DNA of 64,000 bases from positions 168,273-232,272 of the forward strand of contig NZ_RQEY01000026.1 of assembly GCF_004770105.1 (NCBI RefSeq), written 5' to 3'. Positions 26,834 through 36,807 of this stretch are shown here, one piece after another. The notes under the pieces were generated by a model, which was not told where the DNA came from, ran no database searches, and was given only the letters and a program-made list of their open reading frames with translations. The translations under genes were made by a program, and so were the position numbers. How positions within the stretch are numbered: position 1 is the stretch's first letter; the number at the start of each line of letters is the position of its first letter. This DNA comes from Leptospira andrefontaineae. Its GTDB lineage: Bacteria > Spirochaetota > Leptospiria > Leptospirales > Leptospiraceae.

Positions 26834-27244
26834 TTATTCTTCCTTTCCGTTGTCCAGTGTCCTTGTGCCGCCAAAAGATTCTTCCACGATCTTTTTAACG
26901 TCTTTCTTTTGGCCGCCAGTCACGGTAATATTACCTTTAGCTACCACACCTTTTGCCAGGGAAAGAGCAGGAGCGATAATATCCCCTAAGAGACGTCCAG
27001 TTTCTTCTAAGCGGACTTCTGTTTCCGCCTTAATGTTTCCGATCAAGGTTCCTGCTACAATCACTTCTCTTGCGGATATGTTAGTGCGGACCTTACCGGT
27101 TTCTCCAATAAATAATGCGTCGTCGGTTTTAATTTCCCCTTCGAATTTTCCGTCGATACGTAGGGAACCAGCGATATAGAATTTGCCCTCAAATATGGAA
27201 CCCGGGCCGATTACGCTGTTATTATTATCCTTACCGATGGCCAT
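26834..27244 (-). CDS. Bactofilin family cytoskeletal protein
   Basis: The 136-residue protein has the right-handed beta-helix pattern of bactofilins: NNSVIGPGSIFEGKFYIAGS, LRIDGKFEGEIKTDDALFIG, VRTNISAREVIVAGTLIGNI and LGDIIAPALSLAKGVVAKGN. CAGGAGT precedes the ATG. Bactofilins polymerise without nucleotides; in Leptospira biflexa one (LbbD) affects helical pitch. The position just before an M23 peptidase and just after PBP1A supports a role in cell shape. The C-terminal tail is charged and short. Confidence 0.92.
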   Translation of the reverse strand: MAIGKDNNNSVIGPGSIFEGKFYIAGSLRIDGKFEGEIKTDDALFIGETGKVRTNISAREVIVAGTLIGNIKAETEVRLEETGRLLGDIIAPALSLAKGVVAKGNITVTGGQKKDVKKIVEESFGGTRTLDNGKEE

Positions 27245-27317
27245 CTGTTACTCCTGACTGCTGATTCATCTATTTGGTGGGCGGTTCCGAAATCGACAAC
27301 TCTTTTTGTATTAGAAC

Positions 27318-29792
27318 TTACCGGATTACGTCTTCATCGCCTTCGAAGAGATTCGGTTTTTTCTTTTTAGTCGTTCCCGGGTCTGTAGTATGGGTAGGAG
27401 TCGGATCCGGTTCTGTCATTCCACGATGGTCTTCGCAAACTTCTTTTGGGACTGTGTCCTTATCGAATACTTCTTCTTCCGTTTGGTAACAATGAGAACC
27501 AGGAAGTTTTCCGGAGATAGAACAGATGGTCCTTCGCACAATTTTTGCGTCTCCGAAATCGAATGATCTCGATTTTTCGTGAGAGAGAGCATTCGCCATA
27601 AATCTTCCCCAGATAGGAGCGGCAACAACTGCACCTGACATTCCGCGGCCGAGTGAAAGTGTTCCAGTATCGTATCCCACCCAAACGACCGCTACAAGTT
27701 CGGGAGTATATCCTGCGAACCATGCGTCTCTGAAATTATTTGTGGTTCCTGTTTTTCCAGCGGCAGGACGAGTGAGTCCGTAAGATCTGGCTCCTGTTCC
27801 GGTTCCTTTTTTAATCACATCTTCCATCATGGAGGTGATCACGTAACTTGTTTCAGGAGAGAGTAATCTTTTTCTTTCTTTGGATTCGAATTCTTTTCTG
27901 AAATCTTTGATCAGATTTCCTTGTTCGTCTTCCACATATAAAACGCTAAGAGGAAAAACTTGTTTTCCTCCGGAAGCAAAAACTGCGTAGGATCTTGCGA
28001 GTTCATACGGAGAAACTTCAAAACTTCCTAATGCGATTGAAAAGTCTCTTGGAAGATTTCTATTTTCTACCTGTAAAAGTTTTTCTAGTCTTGGTAGAAG
28101 ATTATTTAAACCTGTATGTTCCAATAATCGAACTGCAACACTATTTCTGGAAAGTTCTAGTGCTTCTCTTAAACGAATGAATCCGGAATATTCTCCAGAA
28201 TAATTGCTTGGGTTCCATTCATCTCCATCTTCCAGAACGTATTGAAGCGGAGAATCATCGAATAGAGAAGCAGCAGTAACATTCTTCTTATCATCCGGAT
28301 GTTCATGATAGTATTCCATCGCAGAAGCATACACTAAAGGTTTGAATGCCGAACCTGGTTGTCTGTATGCTTGGAATGCGCGGATCTGTTGGTTATCCGA
28401 TCTGAATCCGGAACCTCCTACCATCGCTGTGATATAACCTGTATCCGGACGAATGGAGATTAACGCACCTTCTACAGGAAGTAAATGATCTTCTGTTGCT
28501 TGGGTTTTATAATTCCAGTCGATTGCTTCTCCCAACATCTCCGTGCCCGAGATCAAATTTAAGAAGGATAGGTCGTCTCTGAATTCTTCCTGCCAAGCCC
28601 TATTGAATGTTCTGTAAGAACGGGAGATCTTAAATTTGAATTCGGGAAGATCATGAAGTTCGGCTAAAAGTTTATAGGTAGAACCGTAAGAATCTTCGAA
28701 TGAGTCAATTTTAGTAAAGGCCCTCTGGTTGGACAATTGTGTCTGCTGTTTCAAACCTGCAGCCATAGCCTTTTCTGCTTGGGATTGGTGCTGAATATTT
28801 AGGGTAGTATAGATCTTTAAACCGCCCTCATATATCTGTTGGGAAGGGATATAACGAGCCAGGTTCTTACGCACATATTCCGTAAAATAAGGGAATTTAT
28901 TAAGACGATCGGAGAATGCGGAATCGTTAGGGGAACGATTTAAGGTTATATAATATTCGGAGAATGCTTCGAATTCTCTCTCCGCAGTCTCTACATCTAG
29001 GATCCCGTTTTCTACCAGTTTTTTGAATACAACTCTTACCTTAGAAGCCGACGTATTGGGATTTACTAAGGGAGAAAATTCCTTTGGTCTTGTGGTTAAA
29101 CTTGCGAGAAGTGCAGCTTCTCCCCAGCTTAGATCTTTGATATCTTTTCTAAAATAGAATTTTGCCGCGGCTCCGACACCGATTGTTCCATGACCGAGTG
29201 GGATCTCGTTTAGATAGATCCCTATTAAGGTTTTCTTATCGAATACCAATTCAAGAAGAAGTGCAAGCCAAGCTTCTCTTGCTTTACGCAAAAAAGATCT
29301 TTCTGTGTTTAAGAATTTTAATCTCGCAACCTGTTGGGTGATCGTAGATGCACCTTCTTTCACTCTTCCCGCAAGAAGGTTGACCATGGTTGCTCTGAAA
29401 ATCCCGCGAAGATCCAGACCTTTATGAGATCTGAAATTATTATCTTCCGTAGAAACAAAACAACGGATGACCTTATTGTCTTCGAAACCACCTGGAAGAT
29501 CTTCGTCAGTGATCACTACTCTCGAAAATCTATAGAACTCCGCGATAGGTTCGTATTTCCCTTCCGTATTGAGCCCAAAGAGTAGGGAAGGTTTTTCGTA
29601 ACGGTCCGCCTTAGGGACCTGCCAAATATCTTTGATAGAGAATACGAATAAAAATCCGTTTAAGAAGATAAGTCCCAAAACAAGATAGATTAGTTTACGG
29701 ACAGGATCGGAAGAATCCAAACGGGATTGGACCCTGTCCCTAAAAATTACTACGAAATATCTTGTGAAAAAATCTACGGGTTCGTGTTTCAT
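27318..29792 (-). CDS. Class A penicillin-binding protein (PBP1A-type)
   Basis: The 824-residue bifunctional peptidoglycan synthase has a membrane anchor near residues 30-50 (LIYLVLGLIFLNGFLFVFSI). The GT51 glycosyltransferase domain has EDNNFRSHKGLDLRGI and GASTITQQVARLKFL. The transpeptidase domain has the SxxK motif (RQPGSAFKPLVY), SxN (LSRNSVAVRLL) and KTGTT (GKTGTTNNFRDAWFAGY). The C-terminal tail is proline/threonine rich (EPDPTPTHTTDPGTTKKKK). Length is typical. It lies upstream of bactofilin on the same strand and 18 bases downstream of the phospholipase-like gene. Confidence 0.95.
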   Translation of the reverse strand: MKHEPVDFFTRYFVVIFRDRVQSRLDSSDPVRKLIYLVLGLIFLNGFLFVFSIKDIWQVPKADRYEKPSLLFGLNTEGKYEPIAEFYRFSRVVITDEDLPGGFEDNKVIRCFVSTEDNNFRSHKGLDLRGIFRATMVNLLAGRVKEGASTITQQVARLKFLNTERSFLRKAREAWLALLLELVFDKKTLIGIYLNEIPLGHGTIGVGAAAKFYFRKDIKDLSWGEAALLASLTTRPKEFSPLVNPNTSASKVRVVFKKLVENGILDVETAEREFEAFSEYYITLNRSPNDSAFSDRLNKFPYFTEYVRKNLARYIPSQQIYEGGLKIYTTLNIQHQSQAEKAMAAGLKQQTQLSNQRAFTKIDSFEDSYGSTYKLLAELHDLPEFKFKISRSYRTFNRAWQEEFRDDLSFLNLISGTEMLGEAIDWNYKTQATEDHLLPVEGALISIRPDTGYITAMVGGSGFRSDNQQIRAFQAYRQPGSAFKPLVYASAMEYYHEHPDDKKNVTAASLFDDSPLQYVLEDGDEWNPSNYSGEYSGFIRLREALELSRNSVAVRLLEHTGLNNLLPRLEKLLQVENRNLPRDFSIALGSFEVSPYELARSYAVFASGGKQVFPLSVLYVEDEQGNLIKDFRKEFESKERKRLLSPETSYVITSMMEDVIKKGTGTGARSYGLTRPAAGKTGTTNNFRDAWFAGYTPELVAVVWVGYDTGTLSLGRGMSGAVVAAPIWGRFMANALSHEKSRSFDFGDAKIVRRTICSISGKLPGSHCYQTEEEVFDKDTVPKEVCEDHRGMTEPDPTPTHTTDPGTTKKKKPNLFEGDEDVIR

Positions 29793-29810
29793 TTGGTTTA
29801 TTTCTGCTTT

Positions 29811-30878
29811 TTATAAAGGCGAAAATTGGCGCATCTTATCAATGCCGTGGAATCTAAGTCCTGTATCCAAGTTATATCCCTGGTATTCTTTGATCATAGA
29901 AGAACGAGAAGTTTTGTCGTGAACATAACCCCAAGCATTTGTAACTGCATCTTTTGCAGAGTCACATGCTTTGTTGATCAACTCCACGAAAGAATCATTA
30001 CGGATCAAGTTCGGGTCTGCAGGATAAGACCATTCTCTTTTTTCTTCGTTCATGATCCTTTTATCTATATGTTCCTTTAGAGGAAGCATTAGAACGGAAG
30101 AATTTACTTTATGCAATGTGATCTTATCTAAAAAGCTGAGGGCCGCTCTTATTATCTTACTTCTGGAATCCAAGTATCTATGAAAATACAAATAACCTAA
30201 GAAAGATTCGTTTAGGATATCTCCAGGAATGATCTTTTCTTCGGAGCCAATATACTTTTCTTTAAATTCTTTCGGGAAGGTTGCTTTTAAACCTTTTAGC
30301 CAAAAGTTCCAAAGCATAGGATCCATTTTTTTCTTCCCGTCTTTTCCTTTGAAGATCACATCCACATGTTGCACAAAATCATATGCTTTAGGAGTCATTC
30401 CCCATCTGAAATCCAGAAGCCAAGAATCCAAAGCGAACTCTACTCTCATATGATTGTATTGGGCTTTGGAGCTGATCTGTTTATCCGGACTATAATAATC
30501 TCCGGAAATAAAAAAGATATAAGGATGAGTAACGATATCCACAGCGCAGTGAATAATATAACCTAAAGTGAATGCTAGAAAACGATCTCTATAAATCCCT
30601 TCCTCAACAGTGAGGACACCATCTAAAAAGTTGAGGATCAATTCCAAAACGTTTTCGTGATGGCTTAAGTCTCCCCATGGAAGCGCTTTCTTGGTCCGAA
30701 CGGGAGAAAGAACATGATAAAAATAAAAAATGTCAGGAGCGATCGCACCTATATTGGCAAACTTACGGGTGCCTTCTTCTCTTAAAAGTTTTGCGATCTT
30801 CCTTTGTTCTGCAGTTCCGTGATCCAGATGTTTGCAGACTTGGGAAAGAGCTTCGAGATGAGTGATTTTGCCTGCCAT
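29811..30878 (-). CDS. Zinc-dependent phospholipase C-like protein
   Basis: The 355-residue protein begins MAGKITHLEALSQ and shows the helical zinc phospholipase C/nuclease-like pattern: IGAIAPDIFYFYHV, DLSHHENVLELI, FTLGYIIHCAVDIVTHPYI and YNHMRVEFALDSWLLD. The histidines and aspartates in these segments match the metal site of the family. No signal peptide is visible. It lies in line with the PBP1A gene and could be co-transcribed with it. The substrate is unproven for this branch. Confidence 0.82.
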   Translation of the reverse strand: MAGKITHLEALSQVCKHLDHGTAEQRKIAKLLREEGTRKFANIGAIAPDIFYFYHVLSPVRTKKALPWGDLSHHENVLELILNFLDGVLTVEEGIYRDRFLAFTLGYIIHCAVDIVTHPYIFFISGDYYSPDKQISSKAQYNHMRVEFALDSWLLDFRWGMTPKAYDFVQHVDVIFKGKDGKKKMDPMLWNFWLKGLKATFPKEFKEKYIGSEEKIIPGDILNESFLGYLYFHRYLDSRSKIIRAALSFLDKITLHKVNSSVLMLPLKEHIDKRIMNEEKREWSYPADPNLIRNDSFVELINKACDSAKDAVTNAWGYVHDKTSRSSMIKEYQGYNLDTGLRFHGIDKMRQFSPL

Positions 30879-30955
30879 ATCGGAATTTTGCCTTTGAAAA
30901 AACCCGGACCGCTCTAAAAGATGGCCTAGAAGGATCTAGAAAACCCTCTAACCCT

Positions 30956-32227
30956 ATGCAATCAATAGAAAATCTTAAATTTTTGACCCCCGAAGAAGCT
31001 AGAAAAATCGCAACAAATTTCGGGACCCCACTTTTTGTGTACTCTCGTAAAGGAATTGAAAAAAGTTGCGATGATGCTCTCGCATTTCCTAACGCTTTCG
31101 GTCTGACCGTTCGATTTGCAATGAAAGCCAATCCGGGGCGCACGGTTCTGGAAATATTAAAGAAGAAGGGCATACATATAGATGCATCTTCAGAGCACGA
31201 AGTGAAACGTGCGATACTTGCTGGATTTAAACCTTCCGATATTCTACTCACTTCCCAACAATTGGCTAAATCCTTAAAGGAATTGATCCCACAAGGAGTT
31301 CAATTCAACGCATGTTCTCTTAGGCAATTGGAAGAATTTGGAAAAAACTTCCCAGGTAAAGAAGTAAGCGTTCGTTTTAATCCAGGTTTAGGTTCCGGAG
31401 CTACTAAGAAGACAGACGTAGGAGGTAGAACATCCTCCTTCGGTATCTGGCATGAAGAGATCGGAAAAGTAAAAGAGATCGTTTCTAAATACGGACTCAA
31501 ACTGGTTCGAGTCCATACTCATATAGGTTCCGGTTCCGATCCGGAAGTTTGGAAGGCAGTAGCACATTATACCTTAGAGATCGCAGCTCAATTTCCGGAT
31601 TGTAGAACAGTGAATCTGGGCGGAGGTTTCAAGGTAGGAAGAATGATCGGTGAAAAAACTACCGATCCTCAAAGCATCGGAAAACCTGTAAAAGAACTCT
31701 TTGAAAATTTCGCTAAAGAGAAAGGCATCCAACTCAAGATGGAAATAGAGCCCGGCTCCTTCTTAATGGTGAATAACGGAGCAATCCTCACTCAGGTGGA
31801 TGATATCGTCTATACTGGAGATGGTGGATATACTTTTGTGAAACTAGACATGGGAATGGATGTGAATACAAGACCTGCGTTATACGCGGCAAAACATCCG
31901 CTAATAGTTATTCCACAGAAAGAAAACTCCGAACAAAAGACTGGAGACTTTGTATTTGTAGGACATTGCTGCGAAAGTGGAGACTTGATCACACAGGAAG
32001 AAGGCGGTGGACCTCAACTTAGGACCACACATACTCCTGAGATCGGAGACTTAGTAGTGATGGAAGGAGCGGGAGCTTATTGTTCTTCTATGTCTACTAA
32101 GAACTATAATTCTTATCCTGAAACTTCTGAAGTATTGATCGATACAGACGGAACGACTAAACTTGTAAGACAAAGACAAACTCTGGAACAAATCCTAGAA
32201 AATGAACTCCTGGTTTCCCTCGGGTAA
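30956..32227 (+). CDS. lysA: Diaminopimelate decarboxylase
   Basis: The 423-residue PLP enzyme makes lysine from meso-diaminopimelate. Lys57 (RFAMKANPG) should bind PLP. HTHIGSGSDPEVW, VNLGGGFKVG and EIEPGSFLM belong to the alanine-racemase-like barrel, and HCCESGD holds the catalytic cysteine/glutamate of the second subunit site, with EGAGAYCSSM near the end. Length and order fit LysA. No ribosome site is evident before the ATG, so the message may be leaderless or weakly initiated. The stop overlaps ispD by 26 bases. Confidence 0.9.
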   Translation: MQSIENLKFLTPEEARKIATNFGTPLFVYSRKGIEKSCDDALAFPNAFGLTVRFAMKANPGRTVLEILKKKGIHIDASSEHEVKRAILAGFKPSDILLTSQQLAKSLKELIPQGVQFNACSLRQLEEFGKNFPGKEVSVRFNPGLGSGATKKTDVGGRTSSFGIWHEEIGKVKEIVSKYGLKLVRVHTHIGSGSDPEVWKAVAHYTLEIAAQFPDCRTVNLGGGFKVGRMIGEKTTDPQSIGKPVKELFENFAKEKGIQLKMEIEPGSFLMVNNGAILTQVDDIVYTGDGGYTFVKLDMGMDVNTRPALYAAKHPLIVIPQKENSEQKTGDFVFVGHCCESGDLITQEEGGGPQLRTTHTPEIGDLVVMEGAGAYCSSMSTKNYNSYPETSEVLIDTDGTTKLVRQRQTLEQILENELLVSLG

Positions 32228-32912
32228 TATTTATCTATTACTTCTTTCGGGAGGAACAGGCTCCCGAATGAAGTCTGATCTTCCGAAACAATTTTTAGAA
32301 TTAAACGGAAAATCGATCTTACTCCATAGTCTGGAAACTTTTTTGGATTGGGGAAAAACCAAAAGTATTGTCCTAGTATCTCATAAAGATTATATCCTGG
32401 ATTCGGAAACACTCTGTTCTCCATTTCTTAGAGAAAGAGATAGAATTGTAGAAGGCGGAGATACTAGACACGGATCCACATTAGCCGGAATATCCAGTAT
32501 TCAATTTTCTGCAAATGATATCATTTTGATTCACGACGCAGCTAGACCTTTTGTTTCATCGGATGATCTAGACAGATTATCAAGTGCAACGGAAGAATTC
32601 GGAGTGGCAACACTTGCTTCCAAAAATCATGAAACGGTTTTGGAAGAAGAAAAAGACAGTCTCAAGTTTTTAAACCGCGATAAGATCTGGTTTATGAAAA
32701 CTCCCCAAGGAATTCGCGGAGATATACTGAAGAAGATCCTGGAAAAAACGTATTCAGCAGAGCCTACAGATCTATGCACCTGGACTCAAGGACAAGGGAT
32801 CGGGTCCAAATTAGTGGAATCCAATCCGTATAATCTTAAAATTACAGAAAAGTCGGACCTTGCCTTAGCCGAAGCGATTTTGCCTTTGTTTCAAAGCTGG
32901 AAGAAAGAATAG
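32202..32912 (+). CDS. ispD: 2-C-methyl-D-erythritol 4-phosphate cytidylyltransferase
   Basis: The 236-residue enzyme of the MEP isoprenoid pathway joins CTP to methylerythritol phosphate. The nucleotide-binding loop is LLSGGTGSRMKSDLPKQF (residues 14-31), with Arg22 and Lys29 as expected catalytic residues. The other motifs are ILIHDAARPFV, MKTPQGI and NLKITEKSDLALAEAIL. The ATG at 32202 lies inside the end of lysA (26-base overlap), the only in-frame start before the loop, so translation is probably coupled. A strong hairpin follows at 32944. Confidence 0.92.
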   Translation: MNSWFPSGNIYLLLLSGGTGSRMKSDLPKQFLELNGKSILLHSLETFLDWGKTKSIVLVSHKDYILDSETLCSPFLRERDRIVEGGDTRHGSTLAGISSIQFSANDIILIHDAARPFVSSDDLDRLSSATEEFGVATLASKNHETVLEEEKDSLKFLNRDKIWFMKTPQGIRGDILKKILEKTYSAEPTDLCTWTQGQGIGSKLVESNPYNLKITEKSDLALAEAILPLFQSWKKE

Positions 32913-32943
32913 GCCGCGCCCTTCGGGCCAGGCTCTCACCTCC

Positions 32944-32975
32944 GGTCAAAAAATCGCATTCACGATTTTTTGACC
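32944..32975. terminator. Perfect 13-bp hairpin after ispD
   Basis: GGTCAAAAAATCG (32944-32956) and CGATTTTTTGACC (32963-32975) pair perfectly around a 6-base loop. Because the arms contain A6 and T6 it can end transcription in either direction. It follows a GC-rich segment (GGCCGCGCCCTTCGGGCC at 32912-32929) that can also fold. Confidence 0.65.
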
Positions 32976-33049
32976 CCGGCTCGATCCTTCGCGGGTGGGG
33001 GTGAAAAATTTACCTTCGAAGTTTGGTATACAATATTATAAATTTATAA

Positions 33050-33262
33050 TGTTTTATATGTGGATTTTTTGCGTAAAACTTTCATTGTAGAATGCGGAGG
33101 GGACTCGCCCGCTACACAGTCTCGCATCCTGCTCGACTTGGTTCCGCGGCGTGCTTCGTCGGCCTCAGCACATCCTGTGCTTCGGACGCGAAAATGTACG
33201 CTCGTTACGCGAGCTATTTTCGCTCTCCGACTCAGCCGTTCGAGTCCCTCAGGATTTTATTG
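33050..33262. repeat. Structured GC-rich intergenic element with tRNA T-arm-like ends
   Basis: This segment is much richer in GC than its flanks. Near its left end is GGAGGGGACTCGCCCGC (about 33098-33114) and near its right end GTTCGAGTCCCTC (about 33239-33251). These are imperfect inverted copies of each other and resemble the T-arm region of the tRNA-Leu 50 bases downstream. Inside, GCGAAAAT (33188-33195) pairs with ATTTTCGC (33216-33223) around a GCTCG/CGAGC stem, and AGCACATCCTGTGCT can fold. A 67-codon frame crosses it but looks like translated repeat. It is probably a dispersed palindromic repeat. Confidence 0.45.
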
Positions 33263-33300
33263 ATTTAGTTGGATTGTTTTGTTCTTGAAGAAGAACTTTT

Positions 33301-33382
<82 letters not shown>

Positions 33383-33462
33383 GACGGGTTACGAAAGTCA
33401 GTGTTTCAACGGATGCCGGGAAGTCAAGAATATTGAACTTCTAAAAACCGCCCGGCAAAACT

Positions 33463-35034
33463 TTACTGAACTACCAATCTCTTGGACTGTTCCGAAAGTT
33501 CTTCCAAGCTGGCTCTCATTCTATTCGAACCTTCGGAGATAATATTCGAAGATTGTTCAATGGAAGAAAGAGCCTGGACCACTTCTTTGGTTCCATTCTT
33601 CTGTTCGCTCGCGATAGACTCGATTTGTCTTGATAAGTCGAATAGTTCGCGGAAAGATTTTAAGAAGGACTCATGGATTTTTCCTTGGTTTTCCACTCTG
33701 GATCTTAATTGGTTCAGGTTATCTACCACGGAAGTAAATCCGGATTCTTGGACGGAAACCTTTCGTTTTGTTTCTTCTGCCGCAGTGTTTCCGTTTGTGA
33801 TAAGTTTTGCCGCTTCGCCGATAATTTTGGAGATTGTGGCTGCGTTTTCAGAAGCACTATCCGCAAGTTTCGCTACTTCCTGTGCAACTACCGCGAATCC
33901 TTTTCCGTGCTCTCCCGCTCTTGCCGCCTCGATAGAAGCGTTTAGCGCGAGTAAATTGGTCCTGTCTGCGATCTCTCTCATGATATCGTTAACGTCTTGG
34001 ACTTTTTGGAAAGATTTACTTACTTCTCCGAAATTATTTCCCAATACTTCCATTGCGCCGGAAACATCTTTACTATAACCTTTGGATTCTTCCGTTGTTT
34101 TGGATAAGGAGTCTGTGGAAATACGCACATCTTTTAAGATAGAGTTTAATGTATCACTTTCTTTGTTTAATTCTTCTATCTTTCCGAACTGGGCCTTAAC
34201 AAATTCTGCGGCGCTGTCTGTGGAAGCTGCTAATTCTTCGAGCGAAGCACTGATTTGTTCCATACTGGAGACCTGACTTTGGATCTCAGAGTTCAGAGTA
34301 TCCATTTCGTTTTTCATCTCTGAAGTATTTTTGTTCAGTGTGGTTGCTTCGTCTGTGATTCTGTCTTTTGTTTTCTCTGCTTCGGCAGTTTTAGCTTCTG
34401 CATCGACTGTGGACTTGATCGCTACGTCTGAAACCGAAACTAAAAATTTAACTACCGAAGTTAGGATATGAATTCCTAAAATAAAAAATACGAATCGTAT
34501 GATCTCGAAAAATACGGAGATCTCGTCGGCTTTATCGGTGTTATATTTAAATTCTACTCCGTTCAACCATGCAAAATAATCCATGGAGAATGTTCCGATC
34601 AATGCCAAATATCCGACGATCAAAGTTGTTCTAGGAGAAAGAAGAAGTCCGGAATAGATCATCACAAAAAAATACAACATGATAAAGAATGGCATTTTTA
34701 GGTTTCCAACCATCGCCTCTTTGTTGGCTGCATATACTGTGACCGTAATGAAGATCAAGGAATACATCAGAATGTCCAAGAATACGCATAAAGTTACGAA
34801 GGAGCCTTTTAGTTTTCCTTTTTTCAGAAGAACGATCTGAGCAACCCCGTATCCGAAGATTGTAAGTTCGATCAAAAAGTTTATAAATGTGCTGTTTTGA
34901 GAACTAGTTCCTTGAGAGAATAAAGCTAGAACGTTTACTGCAAGCATTACTATCGAGAATCCGATACGAATCCGATTGATACTAACCGCTCCTTTTTCTG
35001 AAAAATTTGTAGTTTGGATGGAGTTTGCCGCCAT
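33463..35034 (-). CDS. Multi-spanning membrane methyl-accepting chemotaxis receptor
   Basis: The 523-residue protein has about six hydrophobic segments in residues 20-205 and no evident periplasmic ligand domain or HAMP. A long cytoplasmic coiled coil follows, with the signalling hairpin [26 protein letters not shown]. Its layout closely resembles the receptor at 59239 in this window. It probably senses a membrane or intracellular cue. It is monocistronic; the nearest gene is the tRNA-Leu downstream. No CheR-docking pentapeptide is seen at the C terminus ([11 protein letters not shown]). Confidence 0.9.
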   Translation of the reverse strand: MAANSIQTTNFSEKGAVSINRIRIGFSIVMLAVNVLALFSQGTSSQNSTFINFLIELTIFGYGVAQIVLLKKGKLKGSFVTLCVFLDILMYSLIFITVTVYAANKEAMVGNLKMPFFIMLYFFVMIYSGLLLSPRTTLIVGYLALIGTFSMDYFAWLNGVEFKYNTDKADEISVFFEIIRFVFFILGIHILTSVVKFLVSVSDVAIKSTVDAEAKTAEAEKTKDRITDEATTLNKNTSEMKNEMDTLNSEIQSQVSSMEQISASLEELAASTDSAAEFVKAQFGKIEELNKESDTLNSILKDVRISTDSLSKTTEESKGYSKDVSGAMEVLGNNFGEVSKSFQKVQDVNDIMREIADRTNLLALNASIEAARAGEHGKGFAVVAQEVAKLADSASENAATISKIIGEAAKLITNGNTAAEETKRKVSVQESGFTSVVDNLNQLRSRVENQGKIHESFLKSFRELFDLSRQIESIASEQKNGTKEVVQALSSIEQSSNIISEGSNRMRASLEELSEQSKRLVVQ

Positions 35035-35179
35035 TATTTTTTGCCTTTTCTAATTCTATCGGAGTGATCCGAATATACGAATGGCCAAGAGGTTTCGGCC
35101 AATATTGTTCGACTTCTAAAAACGAAAAAACTACACAGTTGTAATTCGAATAGAAAAAACAAACCTTCGGATTGTTAGC

Positions 35180-35998
35180 TTATGCAGTTTTTTCATTCCT
35201 ATTTTTAAACAAAAAGAATGTAAAAGATAATCCAAAACAAGTAATCAGTAAACCCAAAAGGTCTAGCCAGAGAGGTTGAAGGATCTGAATTTTTCCTACA
35301 ATTGGAGCTGAAAAACCAGGGATCTCAAGTTGGAGTCCGTGCAAAACTATAAGCGGGATCCCATTAAAGACTGCATGGATAATAATAGAATTCCATATTG
35401 AATCCGTTTTATAAACCACCCAGGCCATATAGATGCCTAAAATACTGGATCCGATAAATTGCCAAGGATTCAAATGGATCAGCCCAAATAAGAAAGAAGA
35501 GAGAAGGAAAGAAGCAGTAACCGAATACTGTTTTAAAAATTTATCCAAGATCACTCCTCTAAACATGAACTCTTCCGTCAGTGGAGCTACTACAGAAAGT
35601 AAAATCGCAGATAAAAGTATATTCTGCCCATCGAATAACCCTTGGAATAAGTTTATGATGAAGTCGGGCTTAGGAACTAACATCGAAAACAGATTATCTG
35701 CCTCGGAAAGAAGGAATGAAAAACCGATGGCAGTGATCGCGAAACTAATTACTTCTAAAACTTTTGGAGATCGAAGCCTTAAAACTTCAGAATATTCTTT
35801 TTTAGAAAATTGAAGTCCGAACCAAATCGCTAGTCCGAAAGAAGCAGAGTTACCGATTGCTGCGATCACCTTCGCATCTAAGTTCAATTTCGTAACGGAT
35901 TGAAGGATCGCAAACACGATCCCTATTCCGAAACCTGTAACTATAACTAAGAAGCAAAGGCCAAGCGCTCCTAAGAATGGATAATTTTTATTTTGCAA
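35180..35998 (-). CDS. CPBP-family intramembrane metalloprotease
   Basis: The 272-residue protein has about eight hydrophobic helices and the three CPBP (Abi/Rce1-like) motifs: EEFMFRGVIL (EExxxR), FLFGLIHLNPW (FxxxH) and HAVFNGIP (HxxxN/D). These supply the catalytic glutamates and zinc histidines inside the membrane. Members cut CAAX-like or other membrane peptides, or act in bacteriocin immunity. The substrate is not evident here. It shares its strand with the next membrane protein gene 30 bases upstream. Confidence 0.88.
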   Translation of the reverse strand: MQNKNYPFLGALGLCFLVIVTGFGIGIVFAILQSVTKLNLDAKVIAAIGNSASFGLAIWFGLQFSKKEYSEVLRLRSPKVLEVISFAITAIGFSFLLSEADNLFSMLVPKPDFIINLFQGLFDGQNILLSAILLSVVAPLTEEFMFRGVILDKFLKQYSVTASFLLSSFLFGLIHLNPWQFIGSSILGIYMAWVVYKTDSIWNSIIIHAVFNGIPLIVLHGLQLEIPGFSAPIVGKIQILQPLWLDLLGLLITCFGLSFTFFLFKNRNEKTA

Positions 35999-36028
35999 AG
36001 TTTAAAAAATCACCTAATAAGATCAGGA

Positions 36029-36712
36029 TCATGCCGGCAATCGTTTGCCATCTAACCAACCGGCAACCCAAGCAAGAAGAACATAACCTACAAGAGCCTG
36101 GATAGAAAATTCAGGAATTGTAAGAGGAGGAGGGAAGAATGGGGTGGCGATCGCTAAAACCAAAAGTATTCCGCCAAAGATCTGCATTCCGTATTTTCCA
36201 CCGAATGTTGGACCGGGCTTAGTCGCTCTAAAATATAAGACCAAACCGATCAATGTAAGAGTTACTTCTGTGGCGATTGAAAGAGTTCTATTATGCCAAA
36301 GTCCGAAACCGATCTTAGGACCTGAATCAAATAGGATCGGCAGATCCTTTGTATGCATCGGAAGATCCAGGAAATAATGAGAAAGAACTGTTAAACCGAT
36401 AAGTCCTGAAATTTTATTCTTTAAAGAATCTGAATATGGTTTGGATCTTAAAAAAACGAATTTAAATATCAGAAAACATAGGATAGACCAACCGATCCCC
36501 CCCACTAAACTATGAGTGATCGGCATATAATAAAGATCGAAATTATTTACTTCTGTAAAACCGGGAACGAATCTAATCCCTTCGATCCCGAATAATATAA
36601 AGATCATAAACAGAATATCTACGAACTGAACTCCCAAAAAACTCGCCCAAAGAGGAGTTTTAGGTTCCGCTTTTTTAGAAGCGAAAGAAACACTATAATG
36701 TCCTATAAACAT
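36029..36712 (-). CDS. Membrane protein with conserved histidines, metal-dependent hydrolase-like
   Basis: The 227-residue protein is read from the ATG at 36712; the longer frame starts at a TTG at 36748 and adds a non-hydrophobic MLRPDLWPWGKL that fits poorly. It has five or six hydrophobic segments. Histidines and aspartates occur in FIGHYSVSF, YYMPITHSLVGG, LSHYFLDLPMHTKDLP and GLWHNRTLS, as in YdjM-like membrane-bound hydrolases that bind metal. Activity has not been shown for such proteins. It is 30 bases upstream of the CPBP protease gene. Confidence 0.65.
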   Translation of the reverse strand: MFIGHYSVSFASKKAEPKTPLWASFLGVQFVDILFMIFILFGIEGIRFVPGFTEVNNFDLYYMPITHSLVGGIGWSILCFLIFKFVFLRSKPYSDSLKNKISGLIGLTVLSHYFLDLPMHTKDLPILFDSGPKIGFGLWHNRTLSIATEVTLTLIGLVLYFRATKPGPTFGGKYGMQIFGGILLVLAIATPFFPPPLTIPEFSIQALVGYVLLAWVAGWLDGKRLPA

Positions 36713-36807
36713 GAGTTTGCCCCAAGGCCAAAGATCCGGCCGGAGCAAAGGATCTAGGAAATCTAAAAAAAGGCAAGAGGGAATCCGGACGGAGTTCTTT
36801 GGAAAAA

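Noticed and set aside
33060..33263. 67-codon plus-strand frame (GGDSPATQSR...)
   Set aside because: It crosses the structured GC-rich repeat; the text is what such repeats give when translated and no start signal or domain supports it.
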